A stretch of DNA of 64,000 nt, from NCBI GenBank assembly GCA_030447245.1, contig JAUJPG010000002.1, forward strand, positions 75,486 through 139,485, read 5' to 3'. This DNA comes from Chloroflexota bacterium (GTDB lineage Bacteria; Chloroflexota; UBA6077; JACCZL01). This document shows positions 18,460 through 26,157 of the stretch, piece after piece. A program made the position numbers and the translations under genes. Below the pieces are notes generated by a model. The model searched no databases. It saw only the letters and a list, made by a program, of their open reading frames with translations, and was not told the DNA's origin. How positions within the stretch are numbered: the first letter of the stretch is position 1; every line of letters begins with the position of its first letter.

Positions 18460-19731
18460 TTAGGTGCCCTGCTCCCAGGAGGCCAAGTACGTTTCCTGCT
18501 CGGTGGTCAAGGTGTCGATCGCCACGCCCATTGACGCGAGCTTCAGGCGCGCGATCTCGCGGTCGATATCCTCGGGGACGACGTAGACTTCGTTCTTGAG
18601 TTGGCTGGAATTCTTCAGCATGTACTCGGCTGCGAGTGCCTGATTGGCGAAGCTCATGTCCATGACCGCGGCTGGATGGCCTTCGGCGGCGGCCAGGTTG
18701 ATCAGCCGACCTTCGCCAAGGAGATAGATCCGGCGGCCGTCGGCCAAACGGTACTCGTCCACGAAGTCGCGGACCCGACGCTTGGACTGGGCAAGCTGCT
18801 CGACCGCGGGAATGTTGATCTCGTCGTTGAAGTGCCCCGAGTTGGCGACAATCGCTCCGTCCTTGAGGTGCTCGACATGCTCGCGATCCAGGACGTTCAG
18901 ATTGCCGGTAACGGTGATGACGATGTCGGCCACCTCGGCGGCGCGGGCCATCGGCATCACCTGGAAACCCTCCATCACGGCCTCCAGGGCACGGACTGGA
19001 TCGACCTCGGTGATGACGACGTGGGAACCCATCCCGCGCGCGCGGCTGGCAACACCCCGGCCGCACCAGCCGTAGCCGACGACCACGACGGTCTTGCCAG
19101 CCAGCAGAACGTTGGTGGCGCGAATCACGCCGTCAAGGGTGCTCTGGCCGGTGCCGTAGCGGTTGTCAAAGAAGTGTTTGGTCATCGCCTCGTTGACGGC
19201 GACGATCGGGTATTTGAGCGCGCCGGCCTTGGCCATACTCTTCAAGCGAATCACACCGGTGGTGGTCTCTTCAGTGCCTCCGAGGACGTTCGAGAGCAGC
19301 TCCGGCTTCTGGGTGTGAAGCACCGTCACCAGGTCGGCGCCGTCGTCCATCGTCATTTGCGGTCCGGTTGCGAGCGTCGCTTCGATGTGGCGGTAGTAGG
19401 TCTGCTCGTCCTCGCCCTTGATGGCGAAGGTCGGGATGCCGTGCTCGCCAACCAGGGCGGCCGCTACGTCGTCCTGAGTGGACAGCGGGTTCGAGGCGCA
19501 CAAGGTGACCTGCGCTCCGCCGTCGCGCAGGGTGATCGCCAGGTTCGCCGTCTCGCTCGTCACATGCAGGCAGCCCGCCAGCCGCACGCCCTCGAGCGGA
19601 CGCTCACGCCGGAACCGCTCCTGGATTAGCTTGAGGACGGGCATCTCGGCACCGGCCCACTCGATCTTGAGCAGACCGCGCTCGGCAAGCGCCAGGTCCT
19701 TGACATCGTGCTCCTGGTTCGCAACGGACAT
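18460..19731 (-). CDS. ahcY: Adenosylhomocysteinase
   Basis: 423 residues, full length. It reversibly splits S-adenosylhomocysteine into adenosine and homocysteine in the cytoplasm. Motifs: [17 protein letters not shown] near residue 52 (substrate site), [13 protein letters not shown] near 128, [38 protein letters not shown] near 190 (Asp/Asn at the catalytic site), NAD-binding [12 protein letters not shown] near 215, [12 protein letters not shown] near 295 and the C-terminal YLASWEQGT. It is the third gene of the mtnP-kinase-ahcY-metK unit, with 21 bp to the kinase and 34 bp to metK. It removes the inhibitory product of SAM-dependent methylation, and SAM-I riboswitch control fits. Confidence 0.96.
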   Translation of the reverse strand: MSVANQEHDVKDLALAERGLLKIEWAGAEMPVLKLIQERFRRERPLEGVRLAGCLHVTSETANLAITLRDGGAQVTLCASNPLSTQDDVAAALVGEHGIPTFAIKGEDEQTYYRHIEATLATGPQMTMDDGADLVTVLHTQKPELLSNVLGGTEETTTGVIRLKSMAKAGALKYPIVAVNEAMTKHFFDNRYGTGQSTLDGVIRATNVLLAGKTVVVVGYGWCGRGVASRARGMGSHVVITEVDPVRALEAVMEGFQVMPMARAAEVADIVITVTGNLNVLDREHVEHLKDGAIVANSGHFNDEINIPAVEQLAQSKRRVRDFVDEYRLADGRRIYLLGEGRLINLAAAEGHPAAVMDMSFANQALAAEYMLKNSSQLKNEVYVVPEDIDREIARLKLASMGVAIDTLTTEQETYLASWEQGT

Positions 19732-19752
19732 GCATTCTCTCCTCAGTCGTAT

Positions 19753-20682
19753 TCAGCTCACACCCGTCGTCAACGAAGCGGGGGAGCTGGTGAACTCCAG
19801 GAACTCTCGGTAGCGCGCTTCGACTTCGTCGCGGGTCACCCTCGCGAGCCGCTCGATGCCGAGCGCCTCCACGGTGAACGACGCCGCGGCGGTGCCGTGG
19901 ATCAGTGCCCGCTTGATGCCAGCAAACGAGGTATTGCCAGTCTCGGCCAGGTAACCCATGAACGCGCCGGCGAATGAATCGCCCGCACCGGTCGGATCTT
20001 TGACGTCTTCGAGCAGCAGCGCTGGCGCACCGAAGACTTCCTGGCCCGAGATCAGCACGACGCCGTGCTCGCCCTTCTTGATGATCACCCCGCGAGGGCC
20101 GTGCGCCATGATCGATCGCGCCGCGGCTCGCAGGCTGTAGCTGCCCGCGTACTGGCGGGCCTCTTCCTCGTTGATCGTCACCAGGTCGGCGCGCGCCATC
20201 GCGTCGGTCAGCGCGTCCTTCTGGGTTTGGATCCAGAGATTCATCGAGTCCAAGACTACCAGCCTCGGGGAGCGTATCTGCGCCTGGACAACCATTTGCA
20301 GCGCGGGCTGGATGTTGGCCAGGAACACGTACGGCGCCGCGCGGTACGCCTCGGGTAGCGTCGGGTTGAAGTCCGCGAAGACCCCGAGCCGCGTTTCCAG
20401 TGTGTCGCGAGTGTTCAAGTCGTAGTGGTAGCGGCCGGACCAGAAGAACGTCTCGCCAGGCGCGGTTTGCAGTCCCGCCAGGTCCACTCCCTTGCCGGCC
20501 AGGAGATCGACGTGGGCCTGCGGAAAGTCGTCTCCAACAATCGCGACGATGCCGACGTCGGTGTACAAGCTGGCCGCCAGCGCGAAGTACGCTGCCGACC
20601 CGCCAAGGACCCGCTCGGCCCGATCGAAGGGCGTTTCCAGCGTGTCTAGGCCGAGCGAGCCGACGACGACAAGGCTGGTCAC
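19753..20682 (-). CDS. PfkB family sugar/nucleoside kinase, probably adenosine kinase
   Basis: 309 residues. Ribokinase-fold signatures are VVGSLGLDTLETP at the N-terminus, RVLGGSAAYFALAASLY (the first PfkB motif), VTINEEEARQYAG, and the C-terminal EDVKDPTGAGDSFAGAFMGYL holding the anion hole and catalytic Asp. Its start overlaps the mtnP stop by 4 bp and ahcY follows, so it is translated in the SAM-cycle operon. AhcY releases adenosine, which makes adenosine the obvious substrate (adenosine to AMP). 5-methylthioribose is less likely because MtnP already yields a phosphorylated sugar. Specificity is inferred from context, not from residues. Confidence 0.85.
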   Translation of the reverse strand: MTSLVVVGSLGLDTLETPFDRAERVLGGSAAYFALAASLYTDVGIVAIVGDDFPQAHVDLLAGKGVDLAGLQTAPGETFFWSGRYHYDLNTRDTLETRLGVFADFNPTLPEAYRAAPYVFLANIQPALQMVVQAQIRSPRLVVLDSMNLWIQTQKDALTDAMARADLVTINEEEARQYAGSYSLRAAARSIMAHGPRGVIIKKGEHGVVLISGQEVFGAPALLLEDVKDPTGAGDSFAGAFMGYLAETGNTSFAGIKRALIHGTAAASFTVEALGIERLARVTRDEVEARYREFLEFTSSPASLTTGVS

Positions 20683-21491
20683 CCGATCATTGCTCCTTCC
20701 AGCGCCCTGGCGCAGATGCAGCTCCGCTCTCGCGGGATGCGCGGGATCACGCTGAGCAACAGGTCGCGCACGCGCGCGTTGTTGCGGTTGAACACCTCGA
20801 TCACCCCGGCCACCGATACTGGCTCGACCTCAGCCTGCCCTTCCAGACCCACGTCGTAGTCGGTGATCAAAGACACATTGACATAACAGAGTTCAAGCTC
20901 ACGCGCCAGGATCTGCTCAGGGTACTGGGTCATGTTGATCACCTCCCAGCCAGCCTGCGAGAACCAGCGGCTCTCGGCGCGGGAGGAGAAGCGCGGGCCC
21001 TCGACGACCACGACAGTGCCGCGATCGTGGACGGTGATCCCAAGCTCGCGCCCAGCGCTGGCAGCCAGCTCGCGAAGCTCAGGACAGTACGGGTCAGCGG
21101 AGGAGACGTGGACGACCGGAGGGCCATCATAGAAGGAGCTCGCACGCCCGCTTGTCCGGTCGACGAACTGGTCGCAGACGACGAAATCGCCAGGCTTGAC
21201 GTGGGGCTGCAGTGAGCCGGCCGCGCTCGGTCCGAGTATGCGCGTCGCCCCCAGGTGCGCCATCGCCCAGACGTTTGCGCGGTAGTTGATTCGATGCGGC
21301 GGGTAGCGGTGACCTCGGCCGTGCCGCGCAAGAAAGGCGACACGCACACCCTGGTATGTGCCGATCGCCACGTCGTCGCTCGGCGGACCGAACGGAGTCT
21401 GGATCGGGTGGTGCGTGACATCCGCCAGGAGCTCGTAAAATCCGGACCCTCCGAACACCCCGAGGTCGGCGAGCGCCTTGCGTTCAAGCAT
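20679..21491 (-). CDS. mtnP: S-methyl-5'-thioadenosine phosphorylase
   Basis: 270 residues from the ATG at 21491, chosen because LADLGVFGGSGFYELL is the family N-terminus. A longer in-frame stretch to 21710 would overlap the riboswitch terminator and is rejected. Motifs: FLARHGRGHRYPPHRINYRAN near residue 55 (phosphate and substrate contacts), GPSAAGSLQPHVKPGDFVV near 90, VVVEGPRFSSRAESRWF near 150, and VINMTQYPEQILARELELCY near 175 with the Met-Thr of the purine site. It phosphorolyses methylthioadenosine to adenine and methylthioribose-1-phosphate. It is first in the riboswitch-controlled unit. Adenine can then go to Apt, encoded just upstream. Confidence 0.94.
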   Translation of the reverse strand: MLERKALADLGVFGGSGFYELLADVTHHPIQTPFGPPSDDVAIGTYQGVRVAFLARHGRGHRYPPHRINYRANVWAMAHLGATRILGPSAAGSLQPHVKPGDFVVCDQFVDRTSGRASSFYDGPPVVHVSSADPYCPELRELAASAGRELGITVHDRGTVVVVEGPRFSSRAESRWFSQAGWEVINMTQYPEQILARELELCYVNVSLITDYDVGLEGQAEVEPVSVAGVIEVFNRNNARVRDLLLSVIPRIPRERSCICARALEGAMIG

Positions 21492-21659
21492 CCCTGGTCT
21501 CCGCCTACGGTTGGTGCCTGTCGCCCCAGGGGGGCGGCGACGCGAAGCTGCACGTGCCGGATTGCGGAGATCGGCTGGCGGTCTGACACACGGCGCGAGG
21601 ATTGTAGATGCGCATGATCCGGCGAGGATGTTCCACAAAAACCTTGACTCGCGGGCATC

Positions 21660-21684
21660 AAAAAAGGCTCTCCGGAGAGAACCC
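21660..21684 (-). terminator. Intrinsic terminator of the SAM riboswitch expression platform
   Basis: On the minus strand GGTTCTC-TCCG-GAGAGCC (7 bp with one G-T pair) is followed by six T. It begins about 17 bases after the aptamer and ends about 170 bp before mtnP, as expected for transcriptional attenuation. Confidence 0.88.
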
Positions 21685-21699
21685 TGCGCAGCCGTGGGA

Positions 21700-21856
21700 T
21701 CGCTCATCATCTTTCAGGACGCGCGTGACGTCCTGTCGGAATTGGCACCTGCGTACTCGTCCGGCGCCCTCGATCCGTAGGAGTGAGGGCGCGCCGAGCA
21801 AGTGGTTGCCGGGCTTCGTCGGGCCGGTCCCTCTGCCTCTCTTGATAAGAGCGCGC
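21700..21856 (-). promoter_or_regulatory. SAM-I (S-box) riboswitch aptamer
   Basis: The minus strand contains the S-box core in order: CTCTTATCAAGAGAGGCAG, then GGACCGGCCCGACGAAGCC, CGGCAACC, a variable P3/P4 region, GGTGCCAATTCC and finally GAAAGATGATGAGC, which closes P1 with the 5' GCTC. These match the highly conserved bases of the SAM-I class. Binding of SAM would favour the terminator just downstream and shut off mtnP-kinase-ahcY-metK. The aptamer lies between an upstream promoter and the first gene. Confidence 0.95.
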
Positions 21857-21909
21857 GAATCTTCAATTGTTGACGCCGCGCTCGAGCCCGCGGCCAGCCA
21901 AGTCGCGCC

Positions 21910-21939
21910 ACTATAGCAAGTGGCGCCCTTGGCGCGCAA
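21910..21939 (-). promoter_or_regulatory. Promoter of the SAM-cycle operon
   Basis: On the minus strand, TTGCGC (21934-21939) and TATAGT (21910-21915) are 18 bp apart and lie about 55 bp before the aptamer. Confidence 0.65.
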
Positions 21940-22080
21940 CGCGTCGACCCTGCAGCCGCGACAGCTACGGCCGCCTACCCGCGGATTGTGCACCTCCCCC
22001 AGGGTTCGCGCCATGGGCCGCGTCGCGGCGATGCGAACCACTTGGTCGTCGACAAACGAGGTTTGCCGCGACGCCGGTCG

Positions 22081-22596
22081 CTAGTACTTGATGAGCGAGG
22101 CGACCTCGTACCCATCCAGGCGACGCCGTCCTTCGAGGAATGTCAGCTCGACAAGGAAGGCGGTGCCGGCGATCACGCCATCGAGGCGCTCGACCAGCTC
22201 GATGGTCGCGCTTACAGTCCCGCCCGTCGCGAGCAGATCGTCGACGAGGAGCACCCGTTGGCCAGGCTGGACTGCGTCGACGTGCAGCTCGAGCGTGTTT
22301 GTGCCGTACTCCAGCGCGTACTCGGCACTGATCGTCTTCGCCGGCAGCTTACCCAGTTTGCGGACCGGCACGAACCCCAGTCCAAGGTTGTAGGCGATGG
22401 GTGCGCCGAAGATGAACCCGCGGGACTCCATCCCAGCGACCACGTCAGCGCCCCAGTCCCGAACCAGGTCGGTGAGCTGGTCAAGCGCCTGCTGGAACGC
22501 TGGGCCATCGCGCAGGAGTGTCGTGATGTCTTTGAAGACGATCCCAGGCTTCGGGAAGCCGGGAACGTCTCGGACGCGGCTGGCGAGGTCGATCAT
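22081..22596 (-). CDS. apt: Adenine phosphoribosyltransferase
   Basis: 171 residues from the ATG at 22596. A longer reading to 22791 would overlap the Rieske gene and is not family-like. Motifs: [20 protein letters not shown] near residue 10, [20 protein letters not shown] near 50, [21 protein letters not shown], and the PRPP-binding loop [13 protein letters not shown] near 117. It makes AMP from adenine and PRPP. The natural source of adenine is MtnP, encoded immediately downstream but behind its own promoter and riboswitch, so apt escapes SAM control. It follows the Rieske gene by 38 bp and may be co-transcribed with it. Confidence 0.95.
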   Translation of the reverse strand: MIDLASRVRDVPGFPKPGIVFKDITTLLRDGPAFQQALDQLTDLVRDWGADVVAGMESRGFIFGAPIAYNLGLGFVPVRKLGKLPAKTISAEYALEYGTNTLELHVDAVQPGQRVLLVDDLLATGGTVSATIELVERLDGVIAGTAFLVELTFLEGRRRLDGYEVASLIKY

Positions 22597-22634
22597 CTGG
22601 TCCTGTCCCGACCTTCGCGGCTTGACATGGAGCC

Positions 22635-22982
22635 TCACCCCTGCCGTCGATCCACGGTACGCCGGTTCGCCCACGTCGTGTCGATTTCGAGGGCCGATCC
22701 GGTCACGCGCACGGGGTAGGTACCAACAGGCGTCGTCGTGGGTAACGCGACCGCCTCCCCGGTCCTGACGTTGAACCCGCCGCGGTGCCACGGACAGGTG
22801 ACCACCTCGCCGTTGATCTCGCCCTCGGCGAGCGGACCGCCGCGATGGGTACAGGTTGCATCGATCGCAAAGTAGTCGCCGTCGAGATTGACTAACAGCA
22901 CGGACTTGCCATCGACTTCGACCTGCCGCGTCTGCCCAGAGGGGACCTCCTGGATCTGGGCTACGGTGACGTAGTCAGTCAC
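22635..22982 (-). CDS. Rieske [2Fe-2S] ferredoxin-like protein
   Basis: 115 residues, a stand-alone Rieske domain. [11 protein letters not shown] near residue 43 and [13 protein letters not shown] near 62 give the Cys-x-His...Cys-x-x-His cluster ligands. [19 protein letters not shown] is the conserved strand after the second motif. It resembles the ferredoxin components of dioxygenases and the small NirD-like proteins. No oxygenase is nearby, so its electron partner is unknown. There is no signal peptide, so it is cytoplasmic. The gene starts 80 bp from the left end of the IS1380-like element. Confidence 0.9.
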   Translation of the reverse strand: MTDYVTVAQIQEVPSGQTRQVEVDGKSVLLVNLDGDYFAIDATCTHRGGPLAEGEINGEVVTCPWHRGGFNVRTGEAVALPTTTPVGTYPVRVTGSALEIDTTWANRRTVDRRQG

Positions 22983-23061
22983 GGCGCACCTCCGCCTGGA
23001 ATCTGGGCAGGATTGGCAAGTCTAGCTAGTACACGGGGGGTCGTCAACCGATCGTCGGCCG

Positions 23062-24710
23062 CCCTAATCCGTGGATTGGTCGCTCGGGAGGCTGGATTTG
23101 CGGGTCAAGGAGAGGCAGGGCGGCTTCAGCCGCTGGAGTGGGCGCGTCTCGGTGCCGCGTCGGTTGGTTGGTGGGCCGCGCGATGGCGGGCGCGGCGGGC
23201 AGGGCGGCGAGCACCGCCAGCCCGTCGGCGGCGGGCCGAGAGCAGGCGGGCGGCCGCTCGTCATGGCGCGGCCCAGGCGCAGGCGCGCAGCCGCCGCAGG
23301 CCGGGTCGCACCAGCGTGTCCAAGGCGCGGTTGGTCAGGCGCACGAACTGCTCGCGGGCGTGGCGGACCACCCGCCCGAAGTGGGTGAAGATCGCGAACC
23401 GCGGCCGCTTCGGCCGCGCCCGGCGGTACTGAGCATCAAGGGGGGTCGCCTCGAGCAGCTCGAGCAGAGTGTGAGTCAGCACCTGCAGCCGCAGCCAGGC
23501 GGCATTCGCCCCGAACTTGTCCGACGGGTACACCCCGGCCGCCAGCTCGTTCTTGAGGACAACGTTGACGTGTTCGATCGTGCCGGTCTTGCCGCGCTGC
23601 CAGGCCAGCAGCGCCTGGCCGTCGGTGTCCCAGTCGTTGGTGACCACCGCGACGTGCTTGACCGTGCTGCCGTCCCCGGACAGCACCCGCTGGGGCGTCC
23701 GCACCCGGATCGCCAGGTAGCGGTACGGCTGGCTGTCCTTGTGCTCCGTCTTGCGGCTCGGGACGCAGGGGACGTCGGCCCACTCACGGATGACGCCGTG
23801 CTGCTCCGCGGTCCACAACGTCCAGGCGTCCGGGGCCACCGCCACGATCTCGGCGTGCAGTTGGCGGCTCATGTCGGCGCTGACCGCGAACCGCCAGCCC
23901 GCTCCGTCCCAGTGGTCGAGCGTCTCCCGTTCGTACGTTGCGCTATCGGAGCGCACGCACACGTGCCAGGGGTCCCCCGCCGCGCGCATCGGCAGGCTGG
24001 CGACGGCCGCGTCGACCAGTGCGCGGATGCCGACCGCGGCCGGCACGTTGCCATCGCGGAACTCGTCGGCCAGCACCAGCCCGGTCTCGGCCCACTGGAC
24101 CAGCAGCGGCTGGTAGCCGCGATAGCCTTCATAGGTCGGCAGCGCGCTCCGCTTGGAGGACTCGACCCGGTGGGCGTCGACGTCCAGCGTGACCTGCGCT
24201 CTCGGCTGGGCCGCGGCCACGTAGGCGCGCGTGATCTGCCGGGCGACCGCCCGCGGCCCCGGCCAGCCCGGCCGACGCCGCCGGGATGAAGCTGCCCTGG
24301 CGGGGCCAGTCGGCCGCCACCTCGGGCTCGTGGAAGCGATCCAGCCATTGGCGCGCGGTGGACGCGGCCGGCAGGTCGTAGCCGAGCAGCGCCGCCAGGC
24401 CGCGGTCCCGCCGCGGCCCGGCGAAGTCGTCCAAGCAGTCGCCCCCAGCGCGCTCAGCAGCACGAAGGATTCGACGAGCTCGCCCGGCCGCGGGCCCTTG
24501 GTCGACTTCTTGGCCGGGCAGGTGCCGCTCCGCCGCCGCGATCACCCCACTGCGTCGGCCCAGCTCGATCAGCAGCGCCGCCCCGGCGTGCGGCGTCACC
24601 GCGTCCGGTCAACCCGCCCCGCGGATCGCTAACCAGCGCGTTCGCCAGCGGCCTCCACATCGCTTCACCTCCGGAGTGAAGCCTACGCGAAGCTACTCAC
24701 GGATTGGGGT
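23062..24710. mobile_element. IS1380-like insertion sequence, decayed
   Basis: About 1.65 kb bounded by imperfect terminal inverted repeats: CCCTAATCCGTG at 23062-23073 and, reading inward from the other end, CCCCAATCCGTG at 24698-24709 (11 of 12 match). GCCG occurs directly outside at 23058-23061 and at 24711-24714, a candidate 4-bp target duplication as IS1380 elements make. It carries one transposase on the minus strand and no passenger gene. It sits between the Rieske gene and a membrane-protein gene without breaking either. Confidence 0.72.
23261..24599 (-). pseudogene. IS1380-family transposase, multiple frameshifts
   Basis: Read across frames, a full-length ~446-residue DDE transposase can be followed. 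It starts with TPHAGAALLIELGRRSGV, changes frame to KKSTKGPRPGELVESFVLLS, then returns to DCLDDFAGPRRDRGLAALLG and LPAASTARQWLDRFHEPE. It shifts again to VTLDVDAHRVESSKRSALPT and TYEGYRGYQPLLVQWAETGL, followed by VRSDSATYERETLDHWDGAG. The first catalytic Asp (DVDAH), the YEGYRGYQP motif and the VRSDSATYE second Asp mark the IS1380 family. At least three reading-frame changes lie near 24440-24520 and 24250-24290, so no intact protein is made. Shifts fall in G-rich runs, so some may be sequencing errors. Confidence 0.8.
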
Positions 24711-24752
24711 GCCGTGTATGCTTGACGGCGTCCGAGGCGAGCAATCGGGGGG

Positions 24753-25217
24753 ATGGCGATGGACCTGCTAAGCGACCTGGCGTTCACAACTGAGATGGTG
24801 CTGCTGGGAGTGGCGATCGCCCTGGTCCTGTCGGTGTTGACCTCGATGTTGATCTTGCAGGAGAGCTGGCCGACGATTCGTCGCCAAGTTGTCGACGAAA
24901 ATAGTGCGGGGCACGGGATCCTGACTGGCGCCGTGTTCGCCGCGGTGTGCGCGCTGGTCGGCGTGGCGAATCGGCAGAGCATCACACCGGTTTGGGACCC
25001 CACTTTCGCCGAGCGGCTGTCGTTCATGCTGGCCTGGGTGGTGTATGGTCAGGTACTTTCGCTGATCCTGTGCTACGCGGTGAACTGGCTCATCTTCGGG
25101 CTTACGCCGCGAACGGTTAGGCACGAGATCCAGGTGGATCACAACGGCAGCGTCGCCGCCGTGTCGGGCCTGACCTACCTGGGCGTCTCAATGCTCGTCG
25201 TGTTCAGGATCTTTTAG
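24753..25217 (+). CDS. Four-helix membrane protein, DUF350-like
   Basis: 154 residues with four hydrophobic segments: about 12-38, 52-70, 88-112 and 133-152. The second helix starts after ENSAGHGILTGAVFAAVCAL, reminiscent of the DUF350/UPF0719 repeat, where a D/EN.A.G...G pattern precedes a helix. Only one conserved turn is seen, so assignment is tentative. Function is unknown. The start is ATG 24753 (or 24759) after GGGGGG. The right end of the IS1380-like element lies 43 bp upstream, so the insertion may have replaced part of its promoter. A TATGCT at 24715-24720 is a possible -10. Confidence 0.6.
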   Translation: MAMDLLSDLAFTTEMVLLGVAIALVLSVLTSMLILQESWPTIRRQVVDENSAGHGILTGAVFAAVCALVGVANRQSITPVWDPTFAERLSFMLAWVVYGQVLSLILCYAVNWLIFGLTPRTVRHEIQVDHNGSVAAVSGLTYLGVSMLVVFRIF

Positions 25218-25279
25218 GCGAAGAGCCAGTCCATGGGTGGAAGGACGTCCGCCATCCTGTCCACGGTACTACCTGCTGC

Positions 25280-25615
25280 TCACTTGCCGCAGGCGCAGCC
25301 GCCTCCGCAGCCACCGCCGGCGCTCTGGACCGCGTCCGGCTTGTTGATCGTGAAGCCGGCACCCGTGAGGCCGTCGACCCAGTCGATCTCAGCGCCCTCG
25401 ACGTACTGCGCGCTCTGTGGGTCGACGACGATCTTGACGCCTGAGTGTTCGGCGATCGTATCGTCCGGCCGCGTTGCCTCATCCAGGGCCATGCCGTAGG
25501 CCGGACCCGAGCAGCTCATGCCGCGGACGAAGACGCGCAGGGCATGGTCGGCCTTCGCCTCGCTGTCAAGGAGGTCCTTGACCTTCGCGGATGCGGTGTC
25601 GGTGATGGTGATCAT
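25280..25615 (-). CDS. Iron-sulfur cluster carrier, IscA/ErpA/HesB family
   Basis: 111 residues, an A-type carrier. ITITDTASAKVKDLLDSEAK is the N-terminal helix. LRVFVRGMSCSGPAYGMALD holds the first cluster Cys (shifted relative to the usual GGCSG). GVKIVVDPQSAQYVEGAEID and GFTINKPDA are core strands. GGGCGGGCACGK at the end supplies two or three more cysteines. The tail is richer in cysteines than the usual CGCG, which may simply extend the cluster site. It would deliver Fe-S clusters to apo-proteins, such as the Rieske protein encoded nearby. No isc/suf genes adjoin. GAGGGA precedes the ATG. Confidence 0.88.
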   Translation of the reverse strand: MITITDTASAKVKDLLDSEAKADHALRVFVRGMSCSGPAYGMALDEATRPDDTIAEHSGVKIVVDPQSAQYVEGAEIDWVDGLTGAGFTINKPDAVQSAGGGCGGGCACGK

Positions 25616-26157
25616 GTGCTGAATCCCTCGCTTGACGTTGCATCGAGTGTCCCTGAACTCTAGCCAATCGGTCCGACTCCCGCCAAGAACCGGGTCGGGA
25701 GCGTGGCCGACGGGTCGGTCCCCGGGGACGCCAACGAACAGCCTTTAGGACCGACGCATGGGCCAGGAATACACGACGGGCGGTGATGCTTCGGGCGAGC
25801 TTGGCGAGAACCGGATGTATCAGCCAGCGCCGCGCATCTAAGGAGCATCCAATCGGTTGCGCCCGTCGTGCCCAGAACAACGGCGACGACACGCGCGCGG
25901 CGGATCCCAACCTGGCCGACTACGACGACGAGGATGGCCTGGACGACAGCGGAACGTAACGTCGAACCCCGAGCCGGCCGATCGGTCACCAGTAGCAATG
26001 TGGCGGTGGCGGAACACCTGCCAGGCGGCGGGACTTTCATGGACTGGATGAACGGCGTGGGTTTCTGGGTGGCCCACGCTACCGCCCGCGTCGGCATGTA
26101 TCGTGCGCACCGCCACTCCTCGTAGGCCGAGTGGACGGGGCCTCGACGGAGCTGCTG
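25616..26157. other. Intergenic region before the ECF sigma gene
   Basis: About 540 bp. Overlapping frames on both strands exist but lack family-like sequence or good starts. A clear promoter for the divergent genes was not found. The sigma gene could start at GTG 26131. Confidence 0.35.

Noticed and set aside
18601-19629. 342-residue plus-strand frame opposite ahcY
   Set aside because: ahcY on the other strand has every family motif over its full length.
23062-24710. Passenger gene or larger transposon around the IS1380-like element
   Set aside because: Only one transposase fits between the end repeats, and flanking genes are ordinary and intact.
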